From positions 54,743 to 118,742 of the forward strand of contig WAPN01000024.1 of assembly GCA_015520735.1 (NCBI GenBank): a DNA stretch of 64,000 nucleotides, in the 5' to 3' direction. The first letter of the stretch is position 1, and each line of letters begins with the position of its first letter. The position numbers were made by a program, and so were the translations under genes. Source of the DNA: Desulfurococcales archaeon (lineage in GTDB: Archaea; Thermoproteota; Thermoprotei_A; Sulfolobales; Desulfurococcaceae). The notes under the pieces were generated by a model. The model made no database searches. It was not told the origin of the DNA and saw nothing but the letters and a program-made list of their open reading frames with translations. Below are positions 17,088 through 25,203 of the stretch, one piece after another.

Positions 17088-17185
17088 AACCAGCCATTTA
17101 CAATAGCTTTATGTTCGACTTAATAGCAAAATAACATTGACGAAGCTGAAGTAACTAACAATAGATCGTGCGGGATGATAGTGCT

Positions 17186-18115
17186 ATGGCGAGAACAATA
17201 GTGATAAGCCACTGGGATCTTGATGGTCTTGCCAGTGCCACCATACTTGCTTTAAAACTGGCACCAGTAAAGATATGGCTGGCAAGTGTTACGGCTGTGC
17301 CTAGATACTTAAAGAAGGCCCTAGAGGAATTTAGTCCGGGCCAGATCTGGATAAGTGATCTAAATCCTCAAGTAAGTCAAATCAGCGATCTGAGAATGCT
17401 CATTAAACAAGCATGTATTGAGGGAGTTAAGATAAAGTGGATTGACCATCACGAGTGGGATCGCAAAATATATGATCTAATTCGCCAATATGATGAAACA
17501 GTATGGTATCTGGTTGATCCGTCGACAGTGACGGCTGACCTTATTGCTAGAAGATTAAGAGTAAGAGACAATCCTTACATTAATGAACTCGTTGGTCTTG
17601 CAATAGATGATGATTTCTTTATGAACAGGTATGAGCTAACGATTAAATGGAGAAGAGTCCTACGCTGGTATTCTTGGAGCGTAAGATACAAGGCACTCAA
17701 TAGTTTCATCAGCGGTGAAATAAGCCCCTACTGGATGAACAAGATGTACGAAGACGAGGTCAAGAACCTGTATGAGAACCTGATAAGAGAAGCCCTAGGC
17801 AGAATGGATGTTATAGAGAAGAATGGGATCAAAATTATTATATTCCAGGACGTGGATCCAAAAGTTCATCCAGGAGAACTCACGGATGCAGCGAAGAAGA
17901 ACGGTGTAACAGCCGATATTTATATTGTCAGATATCCAAGAGGGGCAAGCTTAAGGAGCGACTACTATGATGTATCTATAATAGCGAAGATGCTTGGTGG
18001 TGGGGGTCATCCATATGCTGCCGGCATACCAGGAAAGATTAATATATCTAAGATCATTGAGATAGTCGTACACACGTTCAAACAGAGAATGAGTGCTAAT
18101 ACAATTATCATGTAG
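17186..18115 (+). CDS. DHH/DHHA1-family phosphoesterase
   Basis: Metal-dependent phosphodiesterase or nanoRNase of the DHH superfamily. Visible are the N-terminal metal site SHWDLDGLAS, a DLNP aspartate, the name-giving DHH in WIDHHEW and the C-terminal DHHA1 glycine motif GGGGHPYAAG. I chose ATG 17186 because GGGATGA lies 7 nt upstream; a GTG at 17168 adds six residues without a ribosome site. A second DHH protein of similar size is encoded at 45966-46964. Candidate roles are degradation of short oligonucleotides, cyclic oligonucleotides or single-stranded DNA; the substrate is not readable from sequence. Confidence 0.88.
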   Translation: MARTIVISHWDLDGLASATILALKLAPVKIWLASVTAVPRYLKKALEEFSPGQIWISDLNPQVSQISDLRMLIKQACIEGVKIKWIDHHEWDRKIYDLIRQYDETVWYLVDPSTVTADLIARRLRVRDNPYINELVGLAIDDDFFMNRYELTIKWRRVLRWYSWSVRYKALNSFISGEISPYWMNKMYEDEVKNLYENLIREALGRMDVIEKNGIKIIIFQDVDPKVHPGELTDAAKKNGVTADIYIVRYPRGASLRSDYYDVSIIAKMLGGGGHPYAAGIPGKINISKIIEIVVHTFKQRMSANTIIM

Positions 18116-18165
18116 AATAGCTTCCTATAGCGAGAATATATAGAGTAATGAAGATGTGATATCCA

Positions 18166-18621
18166 TTGTACGAGTTGTTTGCACTAATATTTACTGCCAT
18201 TCTTCCAGGTATTGAGGCTAGAGGTGCTATTCCATTAGGTTTCGTCATGGGTCTTAACCCATATATAGTTCTGATAGTATCCTACCTTGCGAGTTCTTTT
18301 CCATCAATACCGATCATATACTTTCTTGAGAAAATAGAGCCTATTCTTAGAAGGTATAGACCCGTAGCAAAGATATATGATACTTTTCTTGATAAAATTC
18401 GAAGAAAAGCGGAATCCTTGCATAAGCATAAATACGTGTACTTAGCCCTTTCAGCCTATGTAGCTATTCCGCTTCCGCTAACTGGGGTATGGACTGGTAG
18501 TTTCATAGCCTATATACTGGGCCTTGAACCTAAAAAATCGGTGATTAGTGTATTTCTCGGAAACCTTGTTGCATCATTAACAGTTTTAGCGGCAGTCTAT
18601 GGTATATCAAACCTGCTATGA
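18166..18621 (+). CDS. COG2426-type small membrane protein (putative small multidrug exporter family)
   Basis: A 151-aa protein with about four membrane helices. The family signatures GIEARGAIPLGFVMG near the N-terminus and PLPLTGVWTGSFIAYILGL in the C-terminal half match the small-multidrug-export family of uncharacterised membrane proteins. A basic cytosolic loop (about residues 60-88) separates the halves. Start is TTG. It lies 50 bp after the DHH gene. Transport function is only assumed for this family. Confidence 0.82.
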   Translation: MYELFALIFTAILPGIEARGAIPLGFVMGLNPYIVLIVSYLASSFPSIPIIYFLEKIEPILRRYRPVAKIYDTFLDKIRRKAESLHKHKYVYLALSAYVAIPLPLTGVWTGSFIAYILGLEPKKSVISVFLGNLVASLTVLAAVYGISNLL

Positions 18622-18674
18622 ATCCTAGCCCCTTTAAATAAATAATTAACCACTTATAGACCGGTGTGTGGTTC

Positions 18675-19202
18675 ATGAGCGATGTAAGGACAACTCTTAA
18701 CAATAATGTAATGGTAGAAGAAGACCTAGTTGGAACTGCGTACACAATATCCGATATGATGATCATAAGTCTGGCATATCATGACATTGTGGATAAGGAA
18801 GAAGAAAAAGAACATGCAAAGAACATAATTAGAAGCCTCGTAACAGAATGGTTAGAACTAGTTGCACCGATCAAATATGTTTCGGGGCTCGTTGAGGAAG
18901 TAGCAAATACCATTAAGAACAAGCTGTGGGATTCAATAGTTGATGAAGAATTCTTGGAAAGGATAATTGTTGACACTCTGATCTTCAAGGAAAAAGCACT
19001 TGTAGGTGATGAACCAGAAGTACTCGAGGCGCTCGCAACTGTCCTAGCAGCAAGGCTCGAGTATCTTATTGAAGCCCTTGGCGGTGATCCTCATAACACG
19101 GTAATAATTCACGATATATTATATGGTGAGAAACCTGGATCAGTAAGAATTGCCGAGGAGGTGGCCCTAGCAGCTACGTTGCTCACCATAGCTACTAATT
19201 AA
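18675..19202 (+). CDS. Unknown acidic helical protein (175 aa)
   Basis: I do not recognise the family. The protein is acidic and mostly alpha-helical, with no membrane segment or signal peptide and no catalytic motif that I can name. ATG 18675 is preceded by GGTG 8 nt upstream, so I prefer it to the GTG three codons earlier. A short inverted repeat, AAGAA...TTCTT, just after the stop could be a terminator. Confidence 0.72.
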   Translation: MSDVRTTLNNNVMVEEDLVGTAYTISDMMIISLAYHDIVDKEEEKEHAKNIIRSLVTEWLELVAPIKYVSGLVEEVANTIKNKLWDSIVDEEFLERIIVDTLIFKEKALVGDEPEVLEALATVLAARLEYLIEALGGDPHNTVIIHDILYGEKPGSVRIAEEVALAATLLTIATN

Positions 19203-19405
19203 GAAGTGATTGATTCTTCTATAGTAATGATAATGGTGTGTATGTTTTGATATTTGTATGATTTTGTTATTGTGTTTTAATCTATTCTTAAAGCATCTTC
19301 GTACTAAACAGATAACTATTATACCAATATTTGCCAGAAATAATATAGCATTCATACAGCAGTTAAGATATCCGGCGTCTTGTATCCATATGGTGGTGTT
19401 TCAAC

Positions 19406-20317
19406 GTGGTTTCGAAGAAAGAGGTAATGCGGACATATATCCCCGTAATAATATTGGTTATTGGTCTTTTCATAAACTATAATATTGCGAGCTCAACACT
19501 CGTTATAGGTGATTTCCCGGCCGAAGTTCCCTTATATTTTAATCTGCCGATGAGGTTTACGCAGGACTATCTGGTGACGGATATAGGATCTGGAAACTCT
19601 GTGCTCATACAGCACGAGGGGTTCTCCTGGGGTGTAGGGTTTGCGGCCACGAGTAATAGTACATCGTTCATACACATTGAACTCTCGGGACCTGATATTT
19701 ATGCTATTATTGTATGGATGGCCTCGATGATAATGTATTATCTCGCCTATAGGCTGATCAGTTCTCGATACGATTTTGTAAAAATAATAATTGCAATTAT
19801 ACTTATCCTATCATTGATCAGTCTCTACTACTATAATAATTATTACAGCATTCCAATGGTCAAGGCATACAATATCATCAGATTTAAGCCAATAACAGTT
19901 GTTAACACTACTCAAACAACAATGTACGTTATAGATCAAGGCATAACATCGGACTCTCTTATCTATATCTCCACATCAATGCCTGTAAATATAATACTTG
20001 CTTATGGCCCGAACCTCGAACACAGCAAGGTATTGGCTGTGGCGACAACACAGTTTGGCGGATACCTTAAAGCAGTTGAGCCACATAGTGTTCTCGTTAT
20101 ACAGACCCTTAAGGGATTAAAGCCAAGCTTCGTCTATCATCGAGTATATTTTGTATTTATACATGGTCCTAACAGCTTTGTATTCATAACTCCGCTATTG
20201 ATGCTAATAGCGGCGCTGGCAATTATCTCAGTATATACTAGGCTCAGCCGTAAAATAGAGGATACATCAGATAAGAAATTTAGGAAGAATGAATTAGAAA
20301 CTAGCCAGGAAAAATAA
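19406..20317 (+). CDS. Polytopic membrane protein of unknown function
   Basis: One membrane helix at residues 10-30, an extracytoplasmic region of about 70 residues, two close helices (about 99-118 and 126-146), a second extracytoplasmic beta-rich region (about 150-255), and a last helix (about 258-280) with a charged cytosolic tail. Asn-X-Ser/Thr sites fall in the outer regions. GTG start at 19406 with GGTGGTG 7 nt upstream. I do not recognise a family. It is followed by the IS relic. Confidence 0.75.
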   Translation: MVSKKEVMRTYIPVIILVIGLFINYNIASSTLVIGDFPAEVPLYFNLPMRFTQDYLVTDIGSGNSVLIQHEGFSWGVGFAATSNSTSFIHIELSGPDIYAIIVWMASMIMYYLAYRLISSRYDFVKIIIAIILILSLISLYYYNNYYSIPMVKAYNIIRFKPITVVNTTQTTMYVIDQGITSDSLIYISTSMPVNIILAYGPNLEHSKVLAVATTQFGGYLKAVEPHSVLVIQTLKGLKPSFVYHRVYFVFIHGPNSFVFITPLLMLIAALAIISVYTRLSRKIEDTSDKKFRKNELETSQEK

Positions 20318-20360
20318 ATGCAGCGGCTTTAGTTTTTCTGTGAAAAACAGTATAGACTAT

Positions 20361-20616
20361 TAGCCCATTCGAGTATTTAGATTGTTTCAGCAACTATATG
20401 GGCTTGCAAGGGATTCACCCTTATTAGTCTCATTTGGCTCAATGATTCATCGGAGGATACATCGCATACAACGTGAGGCACCTTACGGACAGAAGTCCTC
20501 ATTGGGCGCTACGGACCCGGCACTGCATCCTCGCATTAATACAATTAATTCATACAAACACATGTTGGTTCAAAGCTCTATAACTACCGAAACAGCCTAA
20601 ACACTATACGCGGGCA
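20361..20616 (+). mobile_element. Short MITE-like relic sharing ends with the TnpB element
   Basis: The left end at 20372-20390 (AGTATTTAGATTGTTTCAG) and the right end at 20587-20605 are 19-nt inverted repeats matching at 15 of 19 positions with only transitions. Both ends also match the ends of the TnpB element at 12681-14184, including the flanking TAG and CGGGCAA. The inside is about 200 bp with no convincing coding sequence. It is either an internally deleted copy or a non-autonomous element mobilised in trans. This relic takes up most of the gene-free gap between 20318 and 20744. Confidence 0.55.
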
Positions 20617-20753
20617 AACCCGGAAGGCACGACTGTGTAATCGCGAATAGGAGGGAGGTGAAGCAAGTGAGATGATCTCATCCTCACGAGTTTAGGTAGA
20701 CTGCTTCCTGAGTAACTACCTATTAGTTCGGGGAAGTGGATCCGCTAGACTTC
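20611..20753. other. Run of hairpins downstream of the relic
   Basis: Four hairpins follow each other: CGGG-CAAA-CCCG (20611-20622), GTGAG/CTCAC with an inner ATGA/TCAT (20667-20687), AGGTAG/CTACCT (20695-20721) and GAAGT/ACTTC (20733-20753). The last overlaps the stop of the VWA gene. They may be a terminator region between converging genes, or a structured RNA left by the mobile element. No known RNA family was recognised. Confidence 0.35.
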
Positions 20754-22055
20754 AACAATCTGGAGGAGATTCTTCTGGCTCAATCTCATCACGGCGAAAT
20801 ATTTGACTGAGATCCTCTTGAGGCTTCTATTATCTCCCATTATCATGACTGTGACAAGTCTTGCTCGTGCCTTCTTGAGATTGTATCTCACAATATTCTC
20901 AGCTATTCTATCCACTCCATCAGTTATCAGTATTATGTCGCTTAAATCCTTGGATCTCGCTCTCCTTATATCGTTGCAAGCGGTTATGATCGCCTTCGAG
21001 ATATCTGTTCCCCCACTGCCTTTGATCCTAGCAATATACTCGATCATCTTCAATACATGCTTAGCCTTGGGCCTACGGCCAATCGTGGTTAGCGGGTAGG
21101 GTATGCTGTCAAAGAACCTAAAATAAAACTCCCTGTTCTCCCTAACAGCTCTCATGTAAAGGCTTAAAGTTACCGCCTTAGCCCAGATCATCTTCGTGCC
21201 ATCCATACTACCTGATTTATCCAGTAAGACATAAATGGGACCTTTACCTTGTGTTAACACCTTCCTGTATAGGAGGAGCTTACCCTCAAGTAGCCTTAAA
21301 TAGAATAATTCATCGGGAAGAGCCAGTCTACTCGGCACGATCCTCTCGATATCCTTGCCGAACTCGTAGCTCTCAAGCTCGCCGTGCTTAAACTGTAGCT
21401 TTCTATCCGGTATCCGTAGCTTCCACGGCTTGATACCGGTAAGGAGATCAAGTATTCTCCGCACCTCGAGGTTACGGGCTAGCTTGATCAGCTCAGGACC
21501 ATACTCTTCATAGGCCATTATGTTTACTGTTCCGGGTTGTTGCCCCTCAACAAGGGTTTTAAGCTTCTTAACATTATCCACGTCTTTAGCCGTTATATTT
21601 GCGGCTTTCTCCACCATGCTCCTTAACTGGTCTTCCCTTATACCTGAGGGGATAAGCTCTGGGCTCCTTCGCCCATTACCAGTCTCCCCGCTATTGTTTT
21701 TCCCTGCTAGCTTCATTATTTCCACGAGAAAGACGCTTGCCGCAATTGATGATAATAGGGGGTCAACGAGAGTCTTTGATCTTATTTCGTGGATTCGTGT
21801 TGATGATAACAGATTCTTGATAAGCTTATAATCATTGATTCTGGAGGATGGTATTTTCCCGGCATCCTTCAATATGGGCATTGGGAGGTAAAAACTATAG
21901 AAAAGGTCTGTGGAAAGCCTTACAGGTACATTCACTTCTTTTCCGAGAAGAATCCGCGATATTCTGGCGACACGGGCCCCCCTATACTGGGCCACGGGAT
22001 CCTTGTAATTCACACCTCTTAGCAGGCCTTCTTCAATATTTTCTCCCCGGCTCAT
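20745..22055 (-). CDS. VWA-domain protein, partner of a MoxR-type ATPase
   Basis: The C-terminal 180 residues form a von Willebrand A domain with an intact MIDAS: DKSGSM (DxSxS), a threonine in SGGTDI and an aspartate in LITDGVD. The N-terminal 250 residues are helical and of the kind seen in ViaA/CoxE-like proteins. The gene starts 12 bp after the AAA+ gene at 22068-23225. In RavA-ViaA and MoxR-VWA systems such pairs act as chaperones that insert metals or remodel protein complexes. The client here is unknown. Confidence 0.88.
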   Translation of the reverse strand: MSRGENIEEGLLRGVNYKDPVAQYRGARVARISRILLGKEVNVPVRLSTDLFYSFYLPMPILKDAGKIPSSRINDYKLIKNLLSSTRIHEIRSKTLVDPLLSSIAASVFLVEIMKLAGKNNSGETGNGRRSPELIPSGIREDQLRSMVEKAANITAKDVDNVKKLKTLVEGQQPGTVNIMAYEEYGPELIKLARNLEVRRILDLLTGIKPWKLRIPDRKLQFKHGELESYEFGKDIERIVPSRLALPDELFYLRLLEGKLLLYRKVLTQGKGPIYVLLDKSGSMDGTKMIWAKAVTLSLYMRAVRENREFYFRFFDSIPYPLTTIGRRPKAKHVLKMIEYIARIKGSGGTDISKAIITACNDIRRARSKDLSDIILITDGVDRIAENIVRYNLKKARARLVTVMIMGDNRSLKRISVKYFAVMRLSQKNLLQIVEV

Positions 22056-22067
22056 ATCCCGTCCCTA

Positions 22068-23225
22068 CTACATCATGAACTTCTGCTTAATCAGATCTAT
22101 CAGCTCATTGATCTCGGATAAAACATCCAAGGCCCTCTTCCTAACGATCTCGTCGCTTGTTTCGTCAGCCATTTTCCTGACACGCTCTCTGACGGCCTCG
22201 AAGCTCCTCAGGTAGTCGACAAGCCTTGGGTCGAAATCGGTTACGTGTAATATGTATTCTTTGGCCTCTCTGGCATTGGCCTCTATCTCGGCGAGCTCCT
22301 TTAGGTGCTTCTCAGTAGCACGTATCTCGTCAAGGAGTATGGCATATACTTGGCTCATCTCGTCCTGGTCCCTAGGAGCCACATGTTTAAGGACATATAG
22401 ATCTTCTTCCTTAGCGGTGAGTCTACCATCAAGTATTGCTGAGCCTGCTATCGCTTTGAGCGCTTTGCCCTTCCTTCTATCGGTTATGTGTATTCCTTGA
22501 TCCTCAAATATAGCGTATAGGCGTAGGAGCTTCTCCTTTATGGGCTCGAGGCTTACCCTGAACACAAGCTTGTTAAGCCTCCTTATATCGTCCATGCTTA
22601 GGATGGGCTCGGGGTTCTGGTAGAGGCCTCTCTCGATATCCCATATAGCATTAAGTAGTTCCTTCCACTTGTCCTCGCTAACAGGCTTGACGAAGTGTCT
22701 ATAAAGGAATCTGTCGTAGAGAGCCTGTAGCTCGGGCTCATCGGGGACATTATTGCTGGCGGCTATCATAGACCAGAGAGGCACTTTGATCTCGCTGTAA
22801 CCATCATATAGTATTCTTTCGTTCATAATGGTTAGAAACATATTCAGTATGGCGCTATTAGCGTTGAATATCTCATCGATAAATGCGATCTCGGCCTCCG
22901 GAAGCTTATTATGAGTAATCCTAACATATCTCCCCTGTTTTAAAGCGTTAATATCTAGGGGTCCAAATAGTTCATCGGGCTCCGTAAACTTCGTTAATAA
23001 GTATTTAAAGAACCTTGCATTGATAAGATCAGCCGCCCTTCTCGCTAGTGCTGACTTACACGTGCCCGGCTCGCCTATCAATACAACATGCTCGCCCGTA
23101 ATGATCCCAAGGGCTATGACACGCGCCTCTTCCTCCCTGCCTACAAAGGGTTCAGCAAGCTTCTCCACGAAGAGCCCTGCTCTTCCAAGCAGTTGTTCGG
23201 CCATTAGTTTCTCCAAGACATACAC
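22068..23225 (-). CDS. MoxR/RavA-family AAA+ ATPase
   Basis: AAA+ ATPase with Walker A GEPGTCKSA (about residues 57-65), Walker B IAFIDEIFNANSAILN, sensor 1 MIAASNNVPDEPEL and an arginine-rich box ALYDRFLYRHFV. The C-terminal 130 residues are helical and charged. Length of 385 aa is normal for the RavA/MoxR group. It forms an operon with the VWA gene. A TATA-like TAAAAATATTTAG lies just upstream on the minus strand near 23255-23270. Confidence 0.92.
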   Translation of the reverse strand: MYVLEKLMAEQLLGRAGLFVEKLAEPFVGREEEARVIALGIITGEHVVLIGEPGTCKSALARRAADLINARFFKYLLTKFTEPDELFGPLDINALKQGRYVRITHNKLPEAEIAFIDEIFNANSAILNMFLTIMNERILYDGYSEIKVPLWSMIAASNNVPDEPELQALYDRFLYRHFVKPVSEDKWKELLNAIWDIERGLYQNPEPILSMDDIRRLNKLVFRVSLEPIKEKLLRLYAIFEDQGIHITDRRKGKALKAIAGSAILDGRLTAKEEDLYVLKHVAPRDQDEMSQVYAILLDEIRATEKHLKELAEIEANAREAKEYILHVTDFDPRLVDYLRSFEAVRERVRKMADETSDEIVRKRALDVLSEINELIDLIKQKFMM

Positions 23226-23298
23226 ACCAGCGATTTGTGAGCTTCTAAACTGGAGATTCTAAATATTTTTAGACGTTAAAATACGGCGCGGAGAACGG

Positions 23299-23351
23299 TC
23301 GGCTGAGCAACTCTTCAGCATCCTGGTTCAGCTGAAAACCGGGTTCGTCAT
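23299..23351 (-). ncRNA. C/D-box sRNA candidate
   Basis: On the minus strand the 147-bp gap upstream of the MoxR gene holds: C-like box ATGACGA (23351-23345), a 13-nt guide, perfect D' box CTGA (23331-23328), a 6-nt spacer, C'-like box ATGCTGA (23321-23315), a 12-nt guide and D-like box CCGA (23302-23299). Spacings are exactly those of archaeal C/D guides. The C and D boxes each differ from consensus by one base, and both changes (T to C) fall on the two bases that would face each other in the kink-turn. Targets are not determined. Confidence 0.45.
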
Positions 23352-23372
23352 CCCATTGAAAAAGTATGAAAA

Positions 23373-23666
23373 CTAAAATAAATTACTAATTGCATCGTGC
23401 AGGGCCTTCTCTAGCTCCTCGAGATCTTCCTGGAGCAAGTCTCTTAAGCCCTTAACTCTTCTCTTCATAAGGAGCTTCCCGGTTATCACCATTGAGACCC
23501 CTATGCTCGTAGAGATCATTGTTGGGTCCGGCATCATCAAGAATATACTGCTATACTTCAAGAGTTTTTCGCCACGCTCATCAGGGCCTCCCTTTATAAC
23601 CCTCACGGTCCTTTTTATCTCCTCGTATACTTCCTTAATCTCATCCTCTTCTATTCCTAGGCTCAT
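23373..23666 (-). CDS. Small unknown protein (97 aa)
   Basis: Charged helices at both ends flank a hydrophobic middle (about residues 37-66, with MMPDPTMISTSIGVSMVITGKLL). The C-terminal 30 residues are a likely amphipathic helix. No known family. It is divergent from the DUF123 gene and lies upstream of the sRNA candidate and the MoxR operon on the same strand. Confidence 0.65.
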   Translation of the reverse strand: MSLGIEEDEIKEVYEEIKRTVRVIKGGPDERGEKLLKYSSIFLMMPDPTMISTSIGVSMVITGKLLMKRRVKGLRDLLQEDLEELEKALHDAISNLF

Positions 23667-23730
23667 TCTTATACGCCCTAATCCAGAATAATAGTAATTG
23701 TACGGTTTTAATCAAGGGGGCACAACGGAT

Positions 23731-24198
23731 TTGTACAATTTGTTTATGGCAAGGAACACTGTGAGGGGAGTGTATCTCTTAATAATTGAAATCACAAAGC
23801 CATTAACCATTGCTATCAGGAACACGGGGTATAAGCTAGAGCCTGGATACTATATCTATGTTGGATCGGCTTGGGGCTCCGGCGGCCTCAAGTCTAGGAT
23901 AGCAAGGCATATTAAGAAAGACAAAAAGATACATTGGCACATAGACAAGATAACCTCCACGCCATTTACGGCGGTTAAGACAATATGTTTATTGCCTGGA
24001 GCACCTGCACATTACGAGTCGAGTATAGCAAGTACCCTATTAACGAAACTAGATTTTATCCCAGGTTTTGGCTCTTCCGATAAACGCGAAGATACGTCTC
24101 ATCTCTTCATATGTAGAACATATAGCAAATGCTTGGAAACAATAAGATCTCTTGAGAAAACGATTAAGCACCCGATAATACCCATAACAGTGCACTAA
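23731..24198 (+). CDS. DUF123 GIY-YIG-like nuclease protein
   Basis: The segments RGVYLLIIEI, YYIYVGSAWGSGGLKSRIARH, KIHWHIDKI and PGFGSSDKREDTSHLF are those of the DUF123 family, which has a GIY-YIG nuclease fold and is sometimes fused to endonuclease III. The longest frame starts at TTG 23698, but a TATA-like GGTTTTAATC covers that position. TTG 23731 has GGGGG 10 nt upstream and ATG 23746 is the next choice. The biological substrate is unknown; a role in DNA repair is likely from the family. Confidence 0.85.
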   Translation: MYNLFMARNTVRGVYLLIIEITKPLTIAIRNTGYKLEPGYYIYVGSAWGSGGLKSRIARHIKKDKKIHWHIDKITSTPFTAVKTICLLPGAPAHYESSIASTLLTKLDFIPGFGSSDKREDTSHLFICRTYSKCLETIRSLEKTIKHPIIPITVH

Positions 24199-24300
24199 AG
24201 CAATACTCGGATGTTCGAGCGAATATTCAATACAAGGATATATTAACCTCTCATGCAATAACTGGAATTAACCCATAACACGTAGGAGACGAAACCCGTA

Positions 24301-24741
24301 ATGTCCGGATCAGAAGAAAACACGTCCCGGAAAAAACGAATAATCGATCTCAAATCCGGAGAAGAAAACGTCCACGTAACCGGAAGGGTCCTCGAGACGA
24401 CTCCTCCTAGGGTAATACAGACAAAAAGAGGACCTAGAACAATTAGTAACGCCATTATCGGTGATGAATCAGGCAGAGTCCAGGTAACGCTCTGGGGAAG
24501 CAAGGCTGGTAGCCTCGAAGAAGGAAAAGCCGTCGAAATCAAGGGTGCATGGACGACCAGCTTCAGAGGCAAGGTCCAACTGAATATAGGTAGGTCAACA
24601 AGCGTGGAAGAAGTACCTGACGAGGAAGTACCACAACCCGAGGAAATTCCCGAAGACCAGCCAACAGCACCATACACACCATCCAAGAGACAGAGTTTCG
24701 GCCGTGGCAGGAGAAAATACTATCGTCAAGGAGGATTCTAA
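24301..24741 (+). CDS. ssb: Single-stranded DNA-binding protein, crenarchaeal single-OB type
   Basis: One OB fold (about residues 12-98, with HVTGRVLETTPPR, GDESGRVQVTLWG and VEIKGAWTTSFRGKVQLNIG) is followed by an acidic proline-rich linker and a basic, Gly/Arg/Tyr-rich end RGRRKYYRQGGF. Length and layout match the Sulfolobus SSB (about 148 aa), which binds single-stranded DNA in replication and repair. The final residues differ from the usual acidic bacterial tail. It is followed within 2 bp by the PqqD-like gene, so the two form an operon. Confidence 0.9.
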   Translation: MSGSEENTSRKKRIIDLKSGEENVHVTGRVLETTPPRVIQTKRGPRTISNAIIGDESGRVQVTLWGSKAGSLEEGKAVEIKGAWTTSFRGKVQLNIGRSTSVEEVPDEEVPQPEEIPEDQPTAPYTPSKRQSFGRGRRKYYRQGGF

Positions 24742-24742
24742 G

Positions 24743-25099
24743 ATGTCCAACATGGAGAACGAGGAAGCACCTGTCCCAAATAATAGCAATGAGAACAAGG
24801 TATCCGAGAAAGCCAGAAAAATATATGATCAATTAAAGGAGAAGAAGCCAAAAAGAAACGGTGCATTCCTAGGCGAGGAACAAGACAAGTTCTACGTGGC
24901 GAAGTCCGAGGAGGAGATCTACGAGCTCTCAGCGCTCGCTTATTACGTATGGCTCCTCTGCGATGGCGAGCACACAGTCGAGGAAATAGCCAACAGGATA
25001 AGCGAGGACGTGCAGGTCTCGGTAGAGGAGGTCATAGAACCCCTCGCCCTAGCTATTAATAGTCTCAACGATGCAGGACTAGTAGAGATCGCTAACTAA
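24743..25099 (+). CDS. PqqD-like (RRE-type) small protein
   Basis: ATG 24743 has GGAGG 8 nt upstream, and this start avoids overlap with ssb. The first 45 residues are disordered, rich in Asn/Glu/Lys. The last 75 form a PqqD-like winged helix with ALAYYVWLLCDGEHTVEEIANRI and the C-terminal LNDAGLVEI. PqqD-like domains bind peptides for radical SAM or other maturases. No PQQ or RiPP precursor is evident, and its place next to ssb is unexplained. A radical SAM/SPASM gene lies 3.8 kb downstream. Confidence 0.8.
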   Translation: MSNMENEEAPVPNNSNENKVSEKARKIYDQLKEKKPKRNGAFLGEEQDKFYVAKSEEEIYELSALAYYVWLLCDGEHTVEEIANRISEDVQVSVEEVIEPLALAINSLNDAGLVEIAN

Positions 25100-25203
25100 A
25101 ACCGCAGAGCCTTCTATAAATAATATATAACACGTAACGTTTTTTCTTAGAAAATCTGTTTAGTCTTTTCAAGAATAATTTTATCCTTAGGAATAAAAGA
25201 CTG

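Noticed and set aside
20382..20600. 72-codon open frame inside the relic
   Set aside because: No resemblance to TnpB or any known protein, and it runs through both inverted-repeat ends.
20611..20753. RNase P or SRP RNA in the 20.3-20.75 kb gap
   Set aside because: Conserved core sequences of both RNAs are absent and the segment is too short.
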